DNA of 64,000 nt from Qaidamihabitans albus. GTDB lineage: Bacteria > Actinomycetota > Actinomycetes > Mycobacteriales > Pseudonocardiaceae. The stretch covers positions 186,001 through 250,000 of the forward strand of contig NZ_JAEHOB010000007.1 of NCBI RefSeq assembly GCF_016464705.1, given 5' to 3'. The position numbers were made by a program, and so were the translations under genes. The first letter of the stretch is position 1; every line of letters starts with the position of its first letter. The notes below the pieces were generated by a model, which saw only the letters and a list, made by a program, of their open reading frames with translations, searched no databases and was not told where the DNA came from. Positions 34,771 to 42,410 of this stretch are shown here, piece after piece.

Positions 34771-36129
34771 ATGTATCCCGAGCACGACCCCACATCGCTG
34801 GCCGACCGCGTACAGCAGCGACTTACCCATCCGCATTACCGGCGCTGGCGCACCCACGTGGAAGCCGTCGGCGGCTGCTCCAAGCCGGTGCACCTCACCG
34901 GGCACCGCACCATCACCGACGCTGCCACCGGCACTGTCCTCGACCGGCACAGCGGCACCGTGTTCACCCCCTGCGGCAACCGCCGCGAGAGTGTGTGCCC
35001 GGCCTGTTCCGACCGCTACGCCGCGGACGCCTTCCACCTGCTGCGTAGCGGCATGTCCGGCGGCAAAACCATCCCCGAGACGGTGGCCGACAAACCGCGG
35101 GTGTTCGTCACCGTCACCGCCCCCGGCTTCGGCCCCGTGCACACCCGGCGCACCACCACAGGCGGGAAGGTCATCCCCTGCCGCTGCGGCGAGCATCACA
35201 ACCCCGCCGACACTCGCCTCGGCACCGCCATCGATCCCGAGCGCTACGACTACCGCGGCGCGGTGCTGTGGCAATACCACGCCGGGGCACTCTGGCACCG
35301 GCTGATCATCACCATCCGCCGCACCCTCGCCGCGACCGCTGGGATCCGGGTCAAAGACCTCCCCCAGCACGTCCGGCTCTCCTACGCCAAGGTCGCCGAA
35401 TACCAGAAGCGCGGGCTGGTGCACTTCCACGCCGTGTTCCGCCTCGACGGCCCCGACGGACCACACGACTCCGCTCCCGCCTGGGCCGACTCCCGCACCC
35501 TGACCCGCGCGATCAACACCGCGGTGGCCGCTACCGAGCTACACCGCACGCTCACCCTCGACGGGCAACCCGAACGGCACACCTTCCGCTTCGGCACCCA
35601 GCTCGACACGCGCGCCATCCGCCCTGCCCATGCCCACCGGATCGAGGACGACGGCGGGGACATCACCGATCGCGCCCTGGCCGGATACATCGCCAAGTAC
35701 GCCATCAAAGGCACCTCAACCAGCGAAGTCCCCGACCGGCCGATCCGCTCGGAACGCCACATCGATCTCGTACCGGTGCACCCGCACCACAAACGCATGA
35801 TCACCACCGCATGGGAACTCGGCGGCAACGACGACGTGGGCCTGCTGCGCAAGTGGGCGCACATGTTCGGCTTCCGCGGTCACTTCCTCACCAAAAGCCA
35901 GCGCTACTCGCTGACCTTCCAGCACCTACGCGGCACCCGCCGGGCCTGGCAGCAGCACCAAGCCCTCGATGACCTCGGCGCCAGCGAAGACACCGTGCTC
36001 GTGATCAACCACTGGCGACACACCGGCAACGGCTACGCCAGCGAGGCCGAACGCGAACTCGCAGAAGCGATCTACCAGCGCAAACGCCAGCACCGCCAAC
36101 ACCGCCACGAACAGGAGAAGCACCCATGA
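34771..36129 (+). CDS. RepSA-type rolling-circle replication initiator
   Basis: The 452-residue protein has an N-terminal Cys-rich part (CGNRRESVCPACSDRYAADA), a GKVIPCRCGEHH unit, the HUH motif His218-Phe-His220 in GLVHFHAVFRL, and the tyrosine pair Tyr306/Tyr310 in GYIAKYAIKG. These match RepSA-type initiators that nick the element's origin for rolling-circle copying after excision. The ATG at 34771 follows TGGAGA. It overlaps xis by ATGA, so rep-xis-int form one operon as in pSAM2. Confidence 0.92.
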   Translation: MYPEHDPTSLADRVQQRLTHPHYRRWRTHVEAVGGCSKPVHLTGHRTITDAATGTVLDRHSGTVFTPCGNRRESVCPACSDRYAADAFHLLRSGMSGGKTIPETVADKPRVFVTVTAPGFGPVHTRRTTTGGKVIPCRCGEHHNPADTRLGTAIDPERYDYRGAVLWQYHAGALWHRLIITIRRTLAATAGIRVKDLPQHVRLSYAKVAEYQKRGLVHFHAVFRLDGPDGPHDSAPAWADSRTLTRAINTAVAATELHRTLTLDGQPERHTFRFGTQLDTRAIRPAHAHRIEDDGGDITDRALAGYIAKYAIKGTSTSEVPDRPIRSERHIDLVPVHPHHKRMITTAWELGGNDDVGLLRKWAHMFGFRGHFLTKSQRYSLTFQHLRGTRRAWQQHQALDDLGASEDTVLVINHWRHTGNGYASEAERELAEAIYQRKRQHRQHRHEQEKHP

Positions 36130-36302
36130 GCACCAAACTCTGGACCATCAACGACCTCGCCGACCACCTCGGCGTACCCGTCAACACCCTCTACCAATGG
36201 CGCACCAAAGGCTACGGCCCGACCGGCCGCCGCATCGGCAAGTACGTCCGCTACCGCCCCGAAGACGTCGACACCTGGATCGAACAACAGGGGGGAGCCT
36301 GA
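36126..36302 (+). CDS. xis: Excisionase, MerR-like helix-turn-helix (58 aa)
   Basis: The 58-residue product KLWTINDLADHLGVPVNTLY then QWRTKGYGPTGRRIG and YVRYRPEDVDTWIEQ is a classic excisionase-type DNA-binding fold. Its start overlaps the rep stop (ATGA) and its stop overlaps the integrase start (TGATG). Position and size match Xis of pSAM2-like elements, which directs the integrase to excise. Confidence 0.9.
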   Translation: MSTKLWTINDLADHLGVPVNTLYQWRTKGYGPTGRRIGKYVRYRPEDVDTWIEQQGGA

Positions 36303-37456
36303 TGGGCAGGCCACCGTTAGCCGTGGGGACTCACGGCGCGATTCGCTTCACGAAGCTCACGAAGGGCTACCGCGCGAAGGCACGTTTCCGCGGCTATGAC
36401 GGCGTGATCCGGGATATCAGCCGCTCAGGATCGAGCAAAGTCAAAGCTGAACGAGAACTCAAACTCGCGATCTCACAGGAGTTGCAGACCCCCGGCGGCG
36501 GTGACATCACCGCGAAGACCCGCTTCCGGGAGGTGGCTGAACACTGGCTCGCGTCACAAGAGCGGCGGGTAGCTGACGGCCAACGCGCTACGGGCACGCT
36601 CGACAATTACAGGAGCATGCTGAACAACCACGTTCTGCCTGCGCTCGGCGAACTGCGACTTCACGAGGTCACCGTGCCCCGGCTGGACAGGTTCTTCCCG
36701 GCCGTCCGGGTGAAGTCCAGCGCCGCTCACGCACGTACTGCTCGCGCGGTGGTCAGTGGCGTCCTGCGCTACGCCGCTCGGCATGGCGCGATTACGGCCA
36801 ACCCGGTCCGCGAGATCGAGCCGATCGAGGGTGGTACACGGAAGAAGTCACGGGCGCTGACCCCCGAAGAACGTCGCGCCTGGCTCGCCCAGTTGGAGCT
36901 CGACCCGAAGGCTGCTGGCAAAGACTTACCTGATTTGACCCGGTTCATGATGGCGACCGGCGTCCGGATCGGTGAAGCGCTGGCGCTGTACTGGGAAGAC
37001 GTGCACCTCGATGCAGGTACTGTCTTCGTAGGCTGGACGGTGGTGCGTGTACGCGGCGAAGGCTTGCGGCGCACTGACCCGAAGTCGGCATCTGGCGAAA
37101 GGCTGCTCACGCTGCCCAGCTGGGCACTGGACATGCTCCGGCAGCGTCGCAAAGTCGCGGAAGCCGAGAATCGGCCACCCGATAGCCCTGTCTTTCCCGA
37201 TACCTACGGCGGGCTCCGTGACCCATCCAACACGCGGCGTGCGCTTCGGGAGGCAAGGGGGAGCGACGGGTTCGCGTGGGTCACTTCACATGTGTTCCGT
37301 AAGACGGCCGCTACGATCCTGGATGAGGCGGGGCTGACGGCCAGGGTGATCGCTGATCAGCTCGGGCACTCGCGGCCGTCGCTGACACAGGATGTGTACA
37401 TGGGCCGCGGGGCCACCTCGCCGGACGCGGCGGCGGCCTTGGAGAGCGTCTTGTGA
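36302..37456 (+). CDS. int: Tyrosine site-specific integrase of the AICE
   Basis: The 384-residue tyrosine recombinase has an N-terminal arm-binding region (1-65), a core-binding SAM-like domain (about 80-170, FREVAEHWLASQERR) and a catalytic domain. Catalytic residues are Arg222 (TGVRIGEAL), His330 and Arg333 (HVFRKT), His356 (LGHSRP) and Tyr366 (DVYMGR). The set is complete, so the enzyme should be active. The ATG at 36302 is preferred to upstream codons because it overlaps the xis stop. It lies 66 bases from attR. Confidence 0.95.
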   Translation: MGRPPLAVGTHGAIRFTKLTKGYRAKARFRGYDGVIRDISRSGSSKVKAERELKLAISQELQTPGGGDITAKTRFREVAEHWLASQERRVADGQRATGTLDNYRSMLNNHVLPALGELRLHEVTVPRLDRFFPAVRVKSSAAHARTARAVVSGVLRYAARHGAITANPVREIEPIEGGTRKKSRALTPEERRAWLAQLELDPKAAGKDLPDLTRFMMATGVRIGEALALYWEDVHLDAGTVFVGWTVVRVRGEGLRRTDPKSASGERLLTLPSWALDMLRQRRKVAEAENRPPDSPVFPDTYGGLRDPSNTRRALREARGSDGFAWVTSHVFRKTAATILDEAGLTARVIADQLGHSRPSLTQDVYMGRGATSPDAAAALESVL

Positions 37457-37468
37457 GGGTTCGAGCGT

Positions 37469-37499
37469 TTGTGGGGCATAAGTGGGGCACTTGATCTTG
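37469..37499. repeat. Integrase arm-site candidate, right copy
   Basis: Identical over 31 bases to 27567-27597, with two GTGGGGCA units separated by TAA. It lies between the integrase stop and attR. Confidence 0.75.
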
Positions 37500-37522
37500 G
37501 TGCCTCACTTATGCAAGCCGCT

Positions 37523-37575
37523 GACCAGCGGGAACGGTGCCCCCGACGGGACTCGAACCCGCACTGCGTCGATTT
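37523..37575. repeat. attR, within the tRNA-Leu 3' half
   Basis: The right 53-base direct repeat, matching 27401-27453 with one difference. From 37538 it is the acceptor and T-arm of the intact tRNA, so integration leaves the tRNA whole. Confidence 0.92.
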
Positions 37576-37611
37576 TAAGTCGACTGCCTCTGCCGGTTGG
37601 GCTACGGGGGC
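37538..37611 (-). tRNA. tRNA-Leu(TAA), short variable region
   Basis: Read on the minus strand it folds as a 74-base cloverleaf: acceptor GCCCCCG/CGGGGGC with discriminator A, a 3-bp D stem, anticodon stem GTCGA/TCGAC with loop CTTAAAA (anticodon TAA), a five-base variable region GCAGT, and T arm GCGGG-TTCGAGT-CCCGT. CCA is not encoded. Leucine tRNAs normally have a long variable arm, and this one does not. The 3' half is the AICE attachment site. Confidence 0.88.
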
Positions 37612-37638
37612 ACCGAGCAGCTTATGCCCCCGGAGCTG

Positions 37639-38961
37639 CTACGACTTGGAAGCCCTGGCGAATTCTTCCTTCGGGTTGTTGATCTGCCCGAGCGAGACGA
37701 CCTCGCGACGGAACAGGCCGCCCAGCGCCCAGTCCAGCAGGATCCGGACCTTGCGGTTGAAGGTCGGCATCGCCTTGACGTGGTAGGCGCGGTGGAAGAG
37801 CCACGCCGGAAAGCCCTTGATCTTGAGCCTCATCGCGTCCGCGACGCCCTTGTGCAGGCCCAGGCTGGCCACCGCACCGAGGTTCTTGTGCACGTAGTCC
37901 TTCGGCGTGCCGCCACGCAGTACCCGGATGATGTTCTTCGCCAGGTGCCGGGCCTGCCGCACGGCGTGCTGCGCGTTGGGCGGGCAGGTCGCCGTCGGGT
38001 CCTCCTCCGTGCGGGAGAGGTCCGGCACGGCGGCGTTGTCCCCCGCGGTCCAGACGTCGGGGTGGCCGACGACCTGCAGGCCCGCCGTCGCCTGGAGCCT
38101 GCCGCGCTTGTCCACCGGCAGGTCGGAGTTGGCGAGCACCGGGTTGGCCTTCACGCCGGCGGTCCAGATGATCGTGTCGCTGTCGAACTCGGTGCCGTCG
38201 GAGAGCACGACGTGACCGTTCTCGAACGACTTGGCCGCCGTGGACAGGTACACCTCGATACCGCGCTTCTCGAGCTGCTCAGCCGTCCAGACACCCAGCG
38301 TCTCGCGGACCTCGGGCAGGATCCGCCCCGCGGCCTCGACGAGCACCCACCGGATGTCGTCGGCGTCGATGTTCTCGTAGTAGCGCGTGGCGAAGCGGGT
38401 CATGTCCTCCAGCTCGGCCAGCGCCTCGATCCCGGCAAAACCGCCTCCGACGACCGTGAAGGTCAGCAAACGTTTGCGCAGGTCAGGGTCGAGCGTGCTG
38501 GCGGCCTCGTCGAGCTTGGTCATCACGTGGTTGCGCAGGTAGATGGCCTCGCCGATGGTCTTGAAGGCGATGCCCTGCTCGGCCAGCCCGGGGATGGGCA
38601 GGATGCGCGCCACCGAGCCGAGCGCCACTACGAGCACGTCGTAGGAGAGCTGCTCGATGTGGCCGTCGGCGGCCTCGACCGTCACCGACTTGCGCTCGTG
38701 CTCGATCTTCGTCACCCGCGCGGTGAGGACGTGGCAGCGGCGGAGCGCACGACGCAGCGGCACCACGACATGCCGGGGCTCGATCGCCCCGGCCGCCGCC
38801 TCCGGGAGGAACGGCTGGTAGGTCATGTGCGGCTGTGGATCGACGACGGTCACGGACGCCTCGTTGGCGCGGAGCATCTTCTGGAGCCCCAGGGCCGTGT
38901 ACAACCCGACGTAACCGCCACCGAGGATCAGGATCCGCGTCGGTTCCGACTTCGCTGCCAT
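37639..38961 (-). CDS. ndh: Type II NADH:quinone oxidoreductase
   Basis: The 440-residue flavoprotein has two dinucleotide folds, FAD-binding ILILGGGYVGLYTALGL (about 9-25) and NADH-binding FTVVGGGFAGIEALAEL (about 167-183), plus the FAD site WTAGDNAAV (about 308). The C-terminal part (HRAYHVKAMPTFNRKVRILLDW) is the membrane-associating region of NDH-2. It passes electrons from NADH to menaquinone without pumping protons. It is a single gene after the tRNA, with no partner subunits, as expected. Confidence 0.94.
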   Translation of the reverse strand: MAAKSEPTRILILGGGYVGLYTALGLQKMLRANEASVTVVDPQPHMTYQPFLPEAAAGAIEPRHVVVPLRRALRRCHVLTARVTKIEHERKSVTVEAADGHIEQLSYDVLVVALGSVARILPIPGLAEQGIAFKTIGEAIYLRNHVMTKLDEAASTLDPDLRKRLLTFTVVGGGFAGIEALAELEDMTRFATRYYENIDADDIRWVLVEAAGRILPEVRETLGVWTAEQLEKRGIEVYLSTAAKSFENGHVVLSDGTEFDSDTIIWTAGVKANPVLANSDLPVDKRGRLQATAGLQVVGHPDVWTAGDNAAVPDLSRTEEDPTATCPPNAQHAVRQARHLAKNIIRVLRGGTPKDYVHKNLGAVASLGLHKGVADAMRLKIKGFPAWLFHRAYHVKAMPTFNRKVRILLDWALGGLFRREVVSLGQINNPKEEFARASKS

Positions 38962-39045
38962 GACCCCATAGTCGCACTACTTCACGCCGATGGCTCGTGG
39001 GGCCTACTCTGCTGTGACCAGCATCGCCGCTGTTACGAGAACGAT

Positions 39046-39753
39046 TCAGTCGAGTCCCGCGAGTGAAGCCGCGCTACCCAGCACATCGCGCAGCATGGCT
39101 GGGGTCAGCCTGCCGGTGAAGGTGTTCTGCTGGGACACGTGGTAGCAGCCGAGCAGATGCAGCTCGCCCGGCCCTTCGAGGGTCAGCCGGGCACCGTGGC
39201 CGAACTTCGGCCGGGGCCGGGGCACGTGCCAGCCCGCATCGCTGAGCACGGGCAGCAGCGCCTGCCAGCCGAAGCCGCCCAGCACGACGACCACGCGCAG
39301 CGTCGGCCGCAGCAGCTCCAGCTCCCGGGCGAGCCACGGCCGGCAGGTGTCGCGCTCGGCGGGGGTCGGCTTGTTCGCGGGAGGCGCGCAGTGCACCGGG
39401 GCCGTGATCCGGGTGCCCCGCAGTTCGAGCCCGTCCTCACGATGCGTCGCCGTGGGCTGCGAGGCAAGCCCGACGTCGTAGAGCGCCTGGTAGAGCACGT
39501 CGCCGGAGCGGTCACCGGTGAACATGCGGCCGGTGCGGTTGGCGCCGTGCGCGGCCGGGGCGAGCCCGACGATTGCGAGCGCGGCGTCGGCGGGGCCGAA
39601 CCCGGGGATGGGCCTGCCCCAGTAGGTCTCGCCGGCGAACGCGGCGCGCTTGGTGGCCGCCACGTGCTCCCGCCAGGCCACCAGCCGGGGACAGGCGCGG
39701 CATTCGCTCACCGCGGCGTCGAGTTCGGCGAGCGAACTCGCGGTAACTGTCAC
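39046..39753 (-). CDS. Type 5 uracil-DNA glycosylase (UdgB-like), iron-sulfur
   Basis: The 235-residue protein has iron-sulfur cysteines in SECRACPRL and in HCAPPANKPTPAERDTC. The family motifs are GLAPAAHGANRTGRMFTGD (about 63-81) and the closing CYHVSQQNTFTGRL. Type 5 UDGs remove uracil, and some also hypoxanthine or other deaminated bases, from double-stranded DNA; this suits a high-GC genome with much cytosine to deaminate. The GTG at 39753 is chosen; a TTG six codons upstream is possible. It is divergent from the S10 peptidase gene. Confidence 0.92.
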   Translation of the reverse strand: MTVTASSLAELDAAVSECRACPRLVAWREHVAATKRAAFAGETYWGRPIPGFGPADAALAIVGLAPAAHGANRTGRMFTGDRSGDVLYQALYDVGLASQPTATHREDGLELRGTRITAPVHCAPPANKPTPAERDTCRPWLARELELLRPTLRVVVVLGGFGWQALLPVLSDAGWHVPRPRPKFGHGARLTLEGPGELHLLGCYHVSQQNTFTGRLTPAMLRDVLGSAASLAGLD

Positions 39754-39784
39754 ACCATCATTGTCCCTCAACTACGTTGGGCCC

Positions 39785-41278
39785 ATGCCGGACACCTCCA
39801 TCGACGAGAACGCCGAGCCGACAGCCAAGGCGGAGGCGACCAAGATCAGCGAACCAGCCGACGAGCTGGTCACCACCCAGCACACCCTGACGATCAAGCG
39901 GCGCAAGCTCGCCTACACCGCCCGGACCGGGCGTGTCGTGCTGCGCAAGGAGGTGCTCACCGACGGGAAGTTCGACGGGCACAAGCCGAAGGCCGAGGTG
40001 TTCCTCACCGCCTACACCCTCGACGGCGCCGATCCGGCCACGAGGCCGGTGACCTTCGCGTTCAACGGCGGGCCCGGCTCGTCGAGCATCTGGCTGCACC
40101 TGGGGGTGCTCGGCCCGCGCCGGGTCGTCTCGGGCGACGTCGACGCTCCGGAGCCCCCGCCCTACGGGCTCGCCGACAACCCCGAGACGCTGCTCGCGCA
40201 CAGCGACCTGGTGTTCATCGATCCGGTGTCCACCGGCTACTCCCGCGCGGCGGAAGGCGAGAAGCCGAAGGAGTACCACGGTTTCACCCCGGACATCGAG
40301 GCCGTCGGCGAGATCATCCGCCTGTGGACCTCGCGCAACGAACGGTGGCTTTCGCCGAAGTTCGTGGCAGGCGAGTCCTACGGGACCCTGCGCGCGGCCG
40401 CGCTCGCGGCACACCTGCAGGAGCGGCGCGGGCTGTTCCTCAACGGGCTGCTGCTGATCTCCTCCGTCCTCGACATGGGCACGATCGCGTTCCACGAGGG
40501 CAACGACCTGCCACATTCGCTGTACGTACCGACGTACGCGGCGATCGCGCACTATCACGGCAAGCACGGCGACCGGCCGCTGGCGGACGTACTCGCCGAG
40601 GCCGAGGAGTTCGCCTCGCGGGATCTGCCGTGGGCGCTCGAACGCGGCGCACGGCTCACCGAGTCGCAGCGCGCCGACGTGGTGTCCCGGCTGGCCGCGC
40701 TCACCGGCCTGGCCGAGTCGTACGTAGACCGCGTGAACATGCGGATCGAGCACGTCCGCTTCTTCACCGAGCTGCTGCGTGACCGTGGACTGACGACGGG
40801 ACGGATGGACGGCAGGTTCACCACGTGGGAGCCGGACGGCGGGCGCGAGCACATGAGCGACGACGCCTCCATCTCGCGGATCATCGGCGCCTACTCGGCC
40901 GGTTTCAACCACTACGTGCGCGCCGAGCTCGGCTACGCCAACGATCTGCCGTACGAGATCCTGTCGATGGACGTCAACCGGGACTGGTCCTACTCGGACT
41001 TCGAGGGCCGCCATGTGTCCGTTGTGGATAATCTCAGCTCGGCGATGCGGGCCAACCCCCATCTCAGGGTGCACGTGGCGCTCGGCCACTACGACGGCGC
41101 CACACCGTACTACGCCGCCGAGCACGTGCTTGCCCGGCTCCAGATCCCGGAAGAACTCCGGTCCAATGTGGAGACCGCATACTACCCGGCGGGCCACATG
41201 ATGTACGTGCACGAGCCGTCCCGCGTTCAGCAGGCCAAGGACCTCGCGGCCTTCGTCCGCACCGCCTCCAACCGGTAG
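39785..41278 (+). CDS. Serine carboxypeptidase family (S10) protein
   Basis: The 497-residue alpha/beta hydrolase has the S10 oxyanion strand FNGGPGSSSIWLHLG, Ser198 in GESYG, Asp437 in HYDGATPY and His471 in AGHMMYV. S10 peptidases cut C-terminal residues and are less usual in bacteria. There is no signal peptide, so it is probably cytoplasmic. The ATG at 39785 has no ribosome binding site but lies six bases after TACGTT (39773-39778), suggesting a leaderless transcript. It ends three bases before the convergent AbiEi/DUF559-like gene. Confidence 0.9.
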   Translation: MPDTSIDENAEPTAKAEATKISEPADELVTTQHTLTIKRRKLAYTARTGRVVLRKEVLTDGKFDGHKPKAEVFLTAYTLDGADPATRPVTFAFNGGPGSSSIWLHLGVLGPRRVVSGDVDAPEPPPYGLADNPETLLAHSDLVFIDPVSTGYSRAAEGEKPKEYHGFTPDIEAVGEIIRLWTSRNERWLSPKFVAGESYGTLRAAALAAHLQERRGLFLNGLLLISSVLDMGTIAFHEGNDLPHSLYVPTYAAIAHYHGKHGDRPLADVLAEAEEFASRDLPWALERGARLTESQRADVVSRLAALTGLAESYVDRVNMRIEHVRFFTELLRDRGLTTGRMDGRFTTWEPDGGREHMSDDASISRIIGAYSAGFNHYVRAELGYANDLPYEILSMDVNRDWSYSDFEGRHVSVVDNLSSAMRANPHLRVHVALGHYDGATPYYAAEHVLARLQIPEELRSNVETAYYPAGHMMYVHEPSRVQQAKDLAAFVRTASNR

Positions 41279-41281
41279 CGG

Positions 41282-42232
41282 TCATCGGACGTACACCGGG
41301 GGCCGTGGCCGGTTCCTCGCCGCCCCGTAGGCGGCGCGGAGCTCGCGGATCACGGCCCCCGGTTCGCGTCGAAGCCGGGCAGGCAACGTGGTGAGCACGA
41401 CGATGCCCGCTGCCGCGTACCGCGCGTTGCGGGACAGGGTCCTGGCGTACCCGTCGACGTCGAAGTGGAACTCCTTCGAGTCGATCTCCCATGCGAAGGC
41501 GACATCGTCGCACCACGCGTCCGGCGTGGCGATGTGTGCGCCCGACGCGTCGTGCACAGCGACGTTCCAGTCACAGCTCGGCAGGCCCGTTCGCTTCCAC
41601 AGTCGCGACGCGTCGAGCTCCGCGACCGACCTCGCACCCCCGTCGAGCTCGGCCAGCACGCGCCGGGGCAGGGCCGAACCCCGTTGACTGCCCTCCTCGA
41701 GTTCCCGGTGCAGCACGTCGAGCGCACACCGATCGCGTTGTACCGCCTCGGCGAGCATGCCCCGAATCGCGTCGAAGTCCTCGATGCGCCGGGCGGCGTC
41801 GAGCAGTGCCCGGTGCACGGGCGCGAGTGGCAGTCCGTCGCACCGCACCGGCGCCGGCAGTCGCGTAGTACGTTCGACGAGCACAAAGCCCGCACTGGTG
41901 ATCTCGCGCACCGCGGGCACGAGTACGTGTACCTCGTCCGGTTCCGGCGTGCGCTTGAGGCCGTGGCAACGAAGCGCCCACAGACCGCTGACCAGGGAGC
42001 GGGAGCCACCGCGCAGCAACGCCGCTTCCAACTTCTGCCGTGCGGTGAGCTTCGCGTTGTCGAGCTTGACGATTCCCGGCAGCAGCCGGCGCCACGGGCC
42101 ACCGGGCAGGCAGCGCCGATAGACGGCGCTCCGGGACATGCCGAGACCTTCCAGCACGCGGACCCGCACGACCCTGGGACTCTTCTTGTCCCCCACCACA
42201 AGCGGGTGCCGGGACCAGTCTCCTCGTCTCAT
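41282..42232 (-). CDS. AbiEi/DUF559-like protein with C-terminal nuclease-like domain
   Basis: The 316-residue protein has an N-terminal helix-turn-helix/AbiEi-like part (SRSAVYRRCLPGGPWRRLLP), a middle region (LWALRCHGL, DEVHVLVP), and a C-terminal domain with DUF559/PD-(D/E)XK-like WEIDSKEFHFDVDGY and the helix/strand SRNARYAAAGIVVLTTLP. Proteins of this layout are common in actinobacteria and mostly uncharacterised; a toxin-antitoxin or DNA-processing role is only inferred. A relative lies at 53135-54128. It has no partner gene. Confidence 0.75.
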   Translation of the reverse strand: MRRGDWSRHPLVVGDKKSPRVVRVRVLEGLGMSRSAVYRRCLPGGPWRRLLPGIVKLDNAKLTARQKLEAALLRGGSRSLVSGLWALRCHGLKRTPEPDEVHVLVPAVREITSAGFVLVERTTRLPAPVRCDGLPLAPVHRALLDAARRIEDFDAIRGMLAEAVQRDRCALDVLHRELEEGSQRGSALPRRVLAELDGGARSVAELDASRLWKRTGLPSCDWNVAVHDASGAHIATPDAWCDDVAFAWEIDSKEFHFDVDGYARTLSRNARYAAAGIVVLTTLPARLRREPGAVIRELRAAYGAARNRPRPPVYVR

Positions 42233-42346
42233 AGTGCCCGCAGGGTGCGCGGCGCCCCCGACGAAAACGGTGTGCCGTCAGAGGCGAACGGCGCTCTCAC
42301 GCCGCCTACACCCGAACGGAGCAGCCACGTTCGAGCGCCACGGTGC

Positions 42347-42395
42347 CCCCAATGTGGCGTTAGGTGCGTTGAACGCACCTAACGCCACATTGGGG
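42347..42395. repeat. Family B palindrome, perfect
   Basis: Arms 42347-42370 and 42372-42395 (24 bases each) are exact reverse complements around one G. The outer part reads CCCCAATGTGGCGTT and the centre GTGCGTTGAACGCAC. It lies 15 bases after the subtilase stop on the minus strand and probably acts as its terminator. Confidence 0.92.
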
Positions 42396-42410
42396 AGCTT
42401 CGGACGCCGG

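Larger units (their letters stand above)
27401..37575. mobile_element. pSAM2-type AICE integrated in tRNA-Leu(TAA)
   Basis: A ~10.2-kb element is bounded by 53-base direct repeats (27401-27453 and 37523-37575, one mismatch). The right repeat is the 3' end of an intact tRNA. From the right inward are a tyrosine integrase, excisionase, RepSA-type initiator, DUF2637/Spd-like membrane protein, two small genes and a TraB/FtsK translocase. Small genes and a Pra-like/KorSA-like control pair follow, then a SCO5389-family gene, a gene-poor hairpin region and a GvpU-like gene. All core modules are intact, so it is probably able to excise and transfer. The left 0.8 kb has lower GC than its surroundings. 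Confidence 0.93.
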
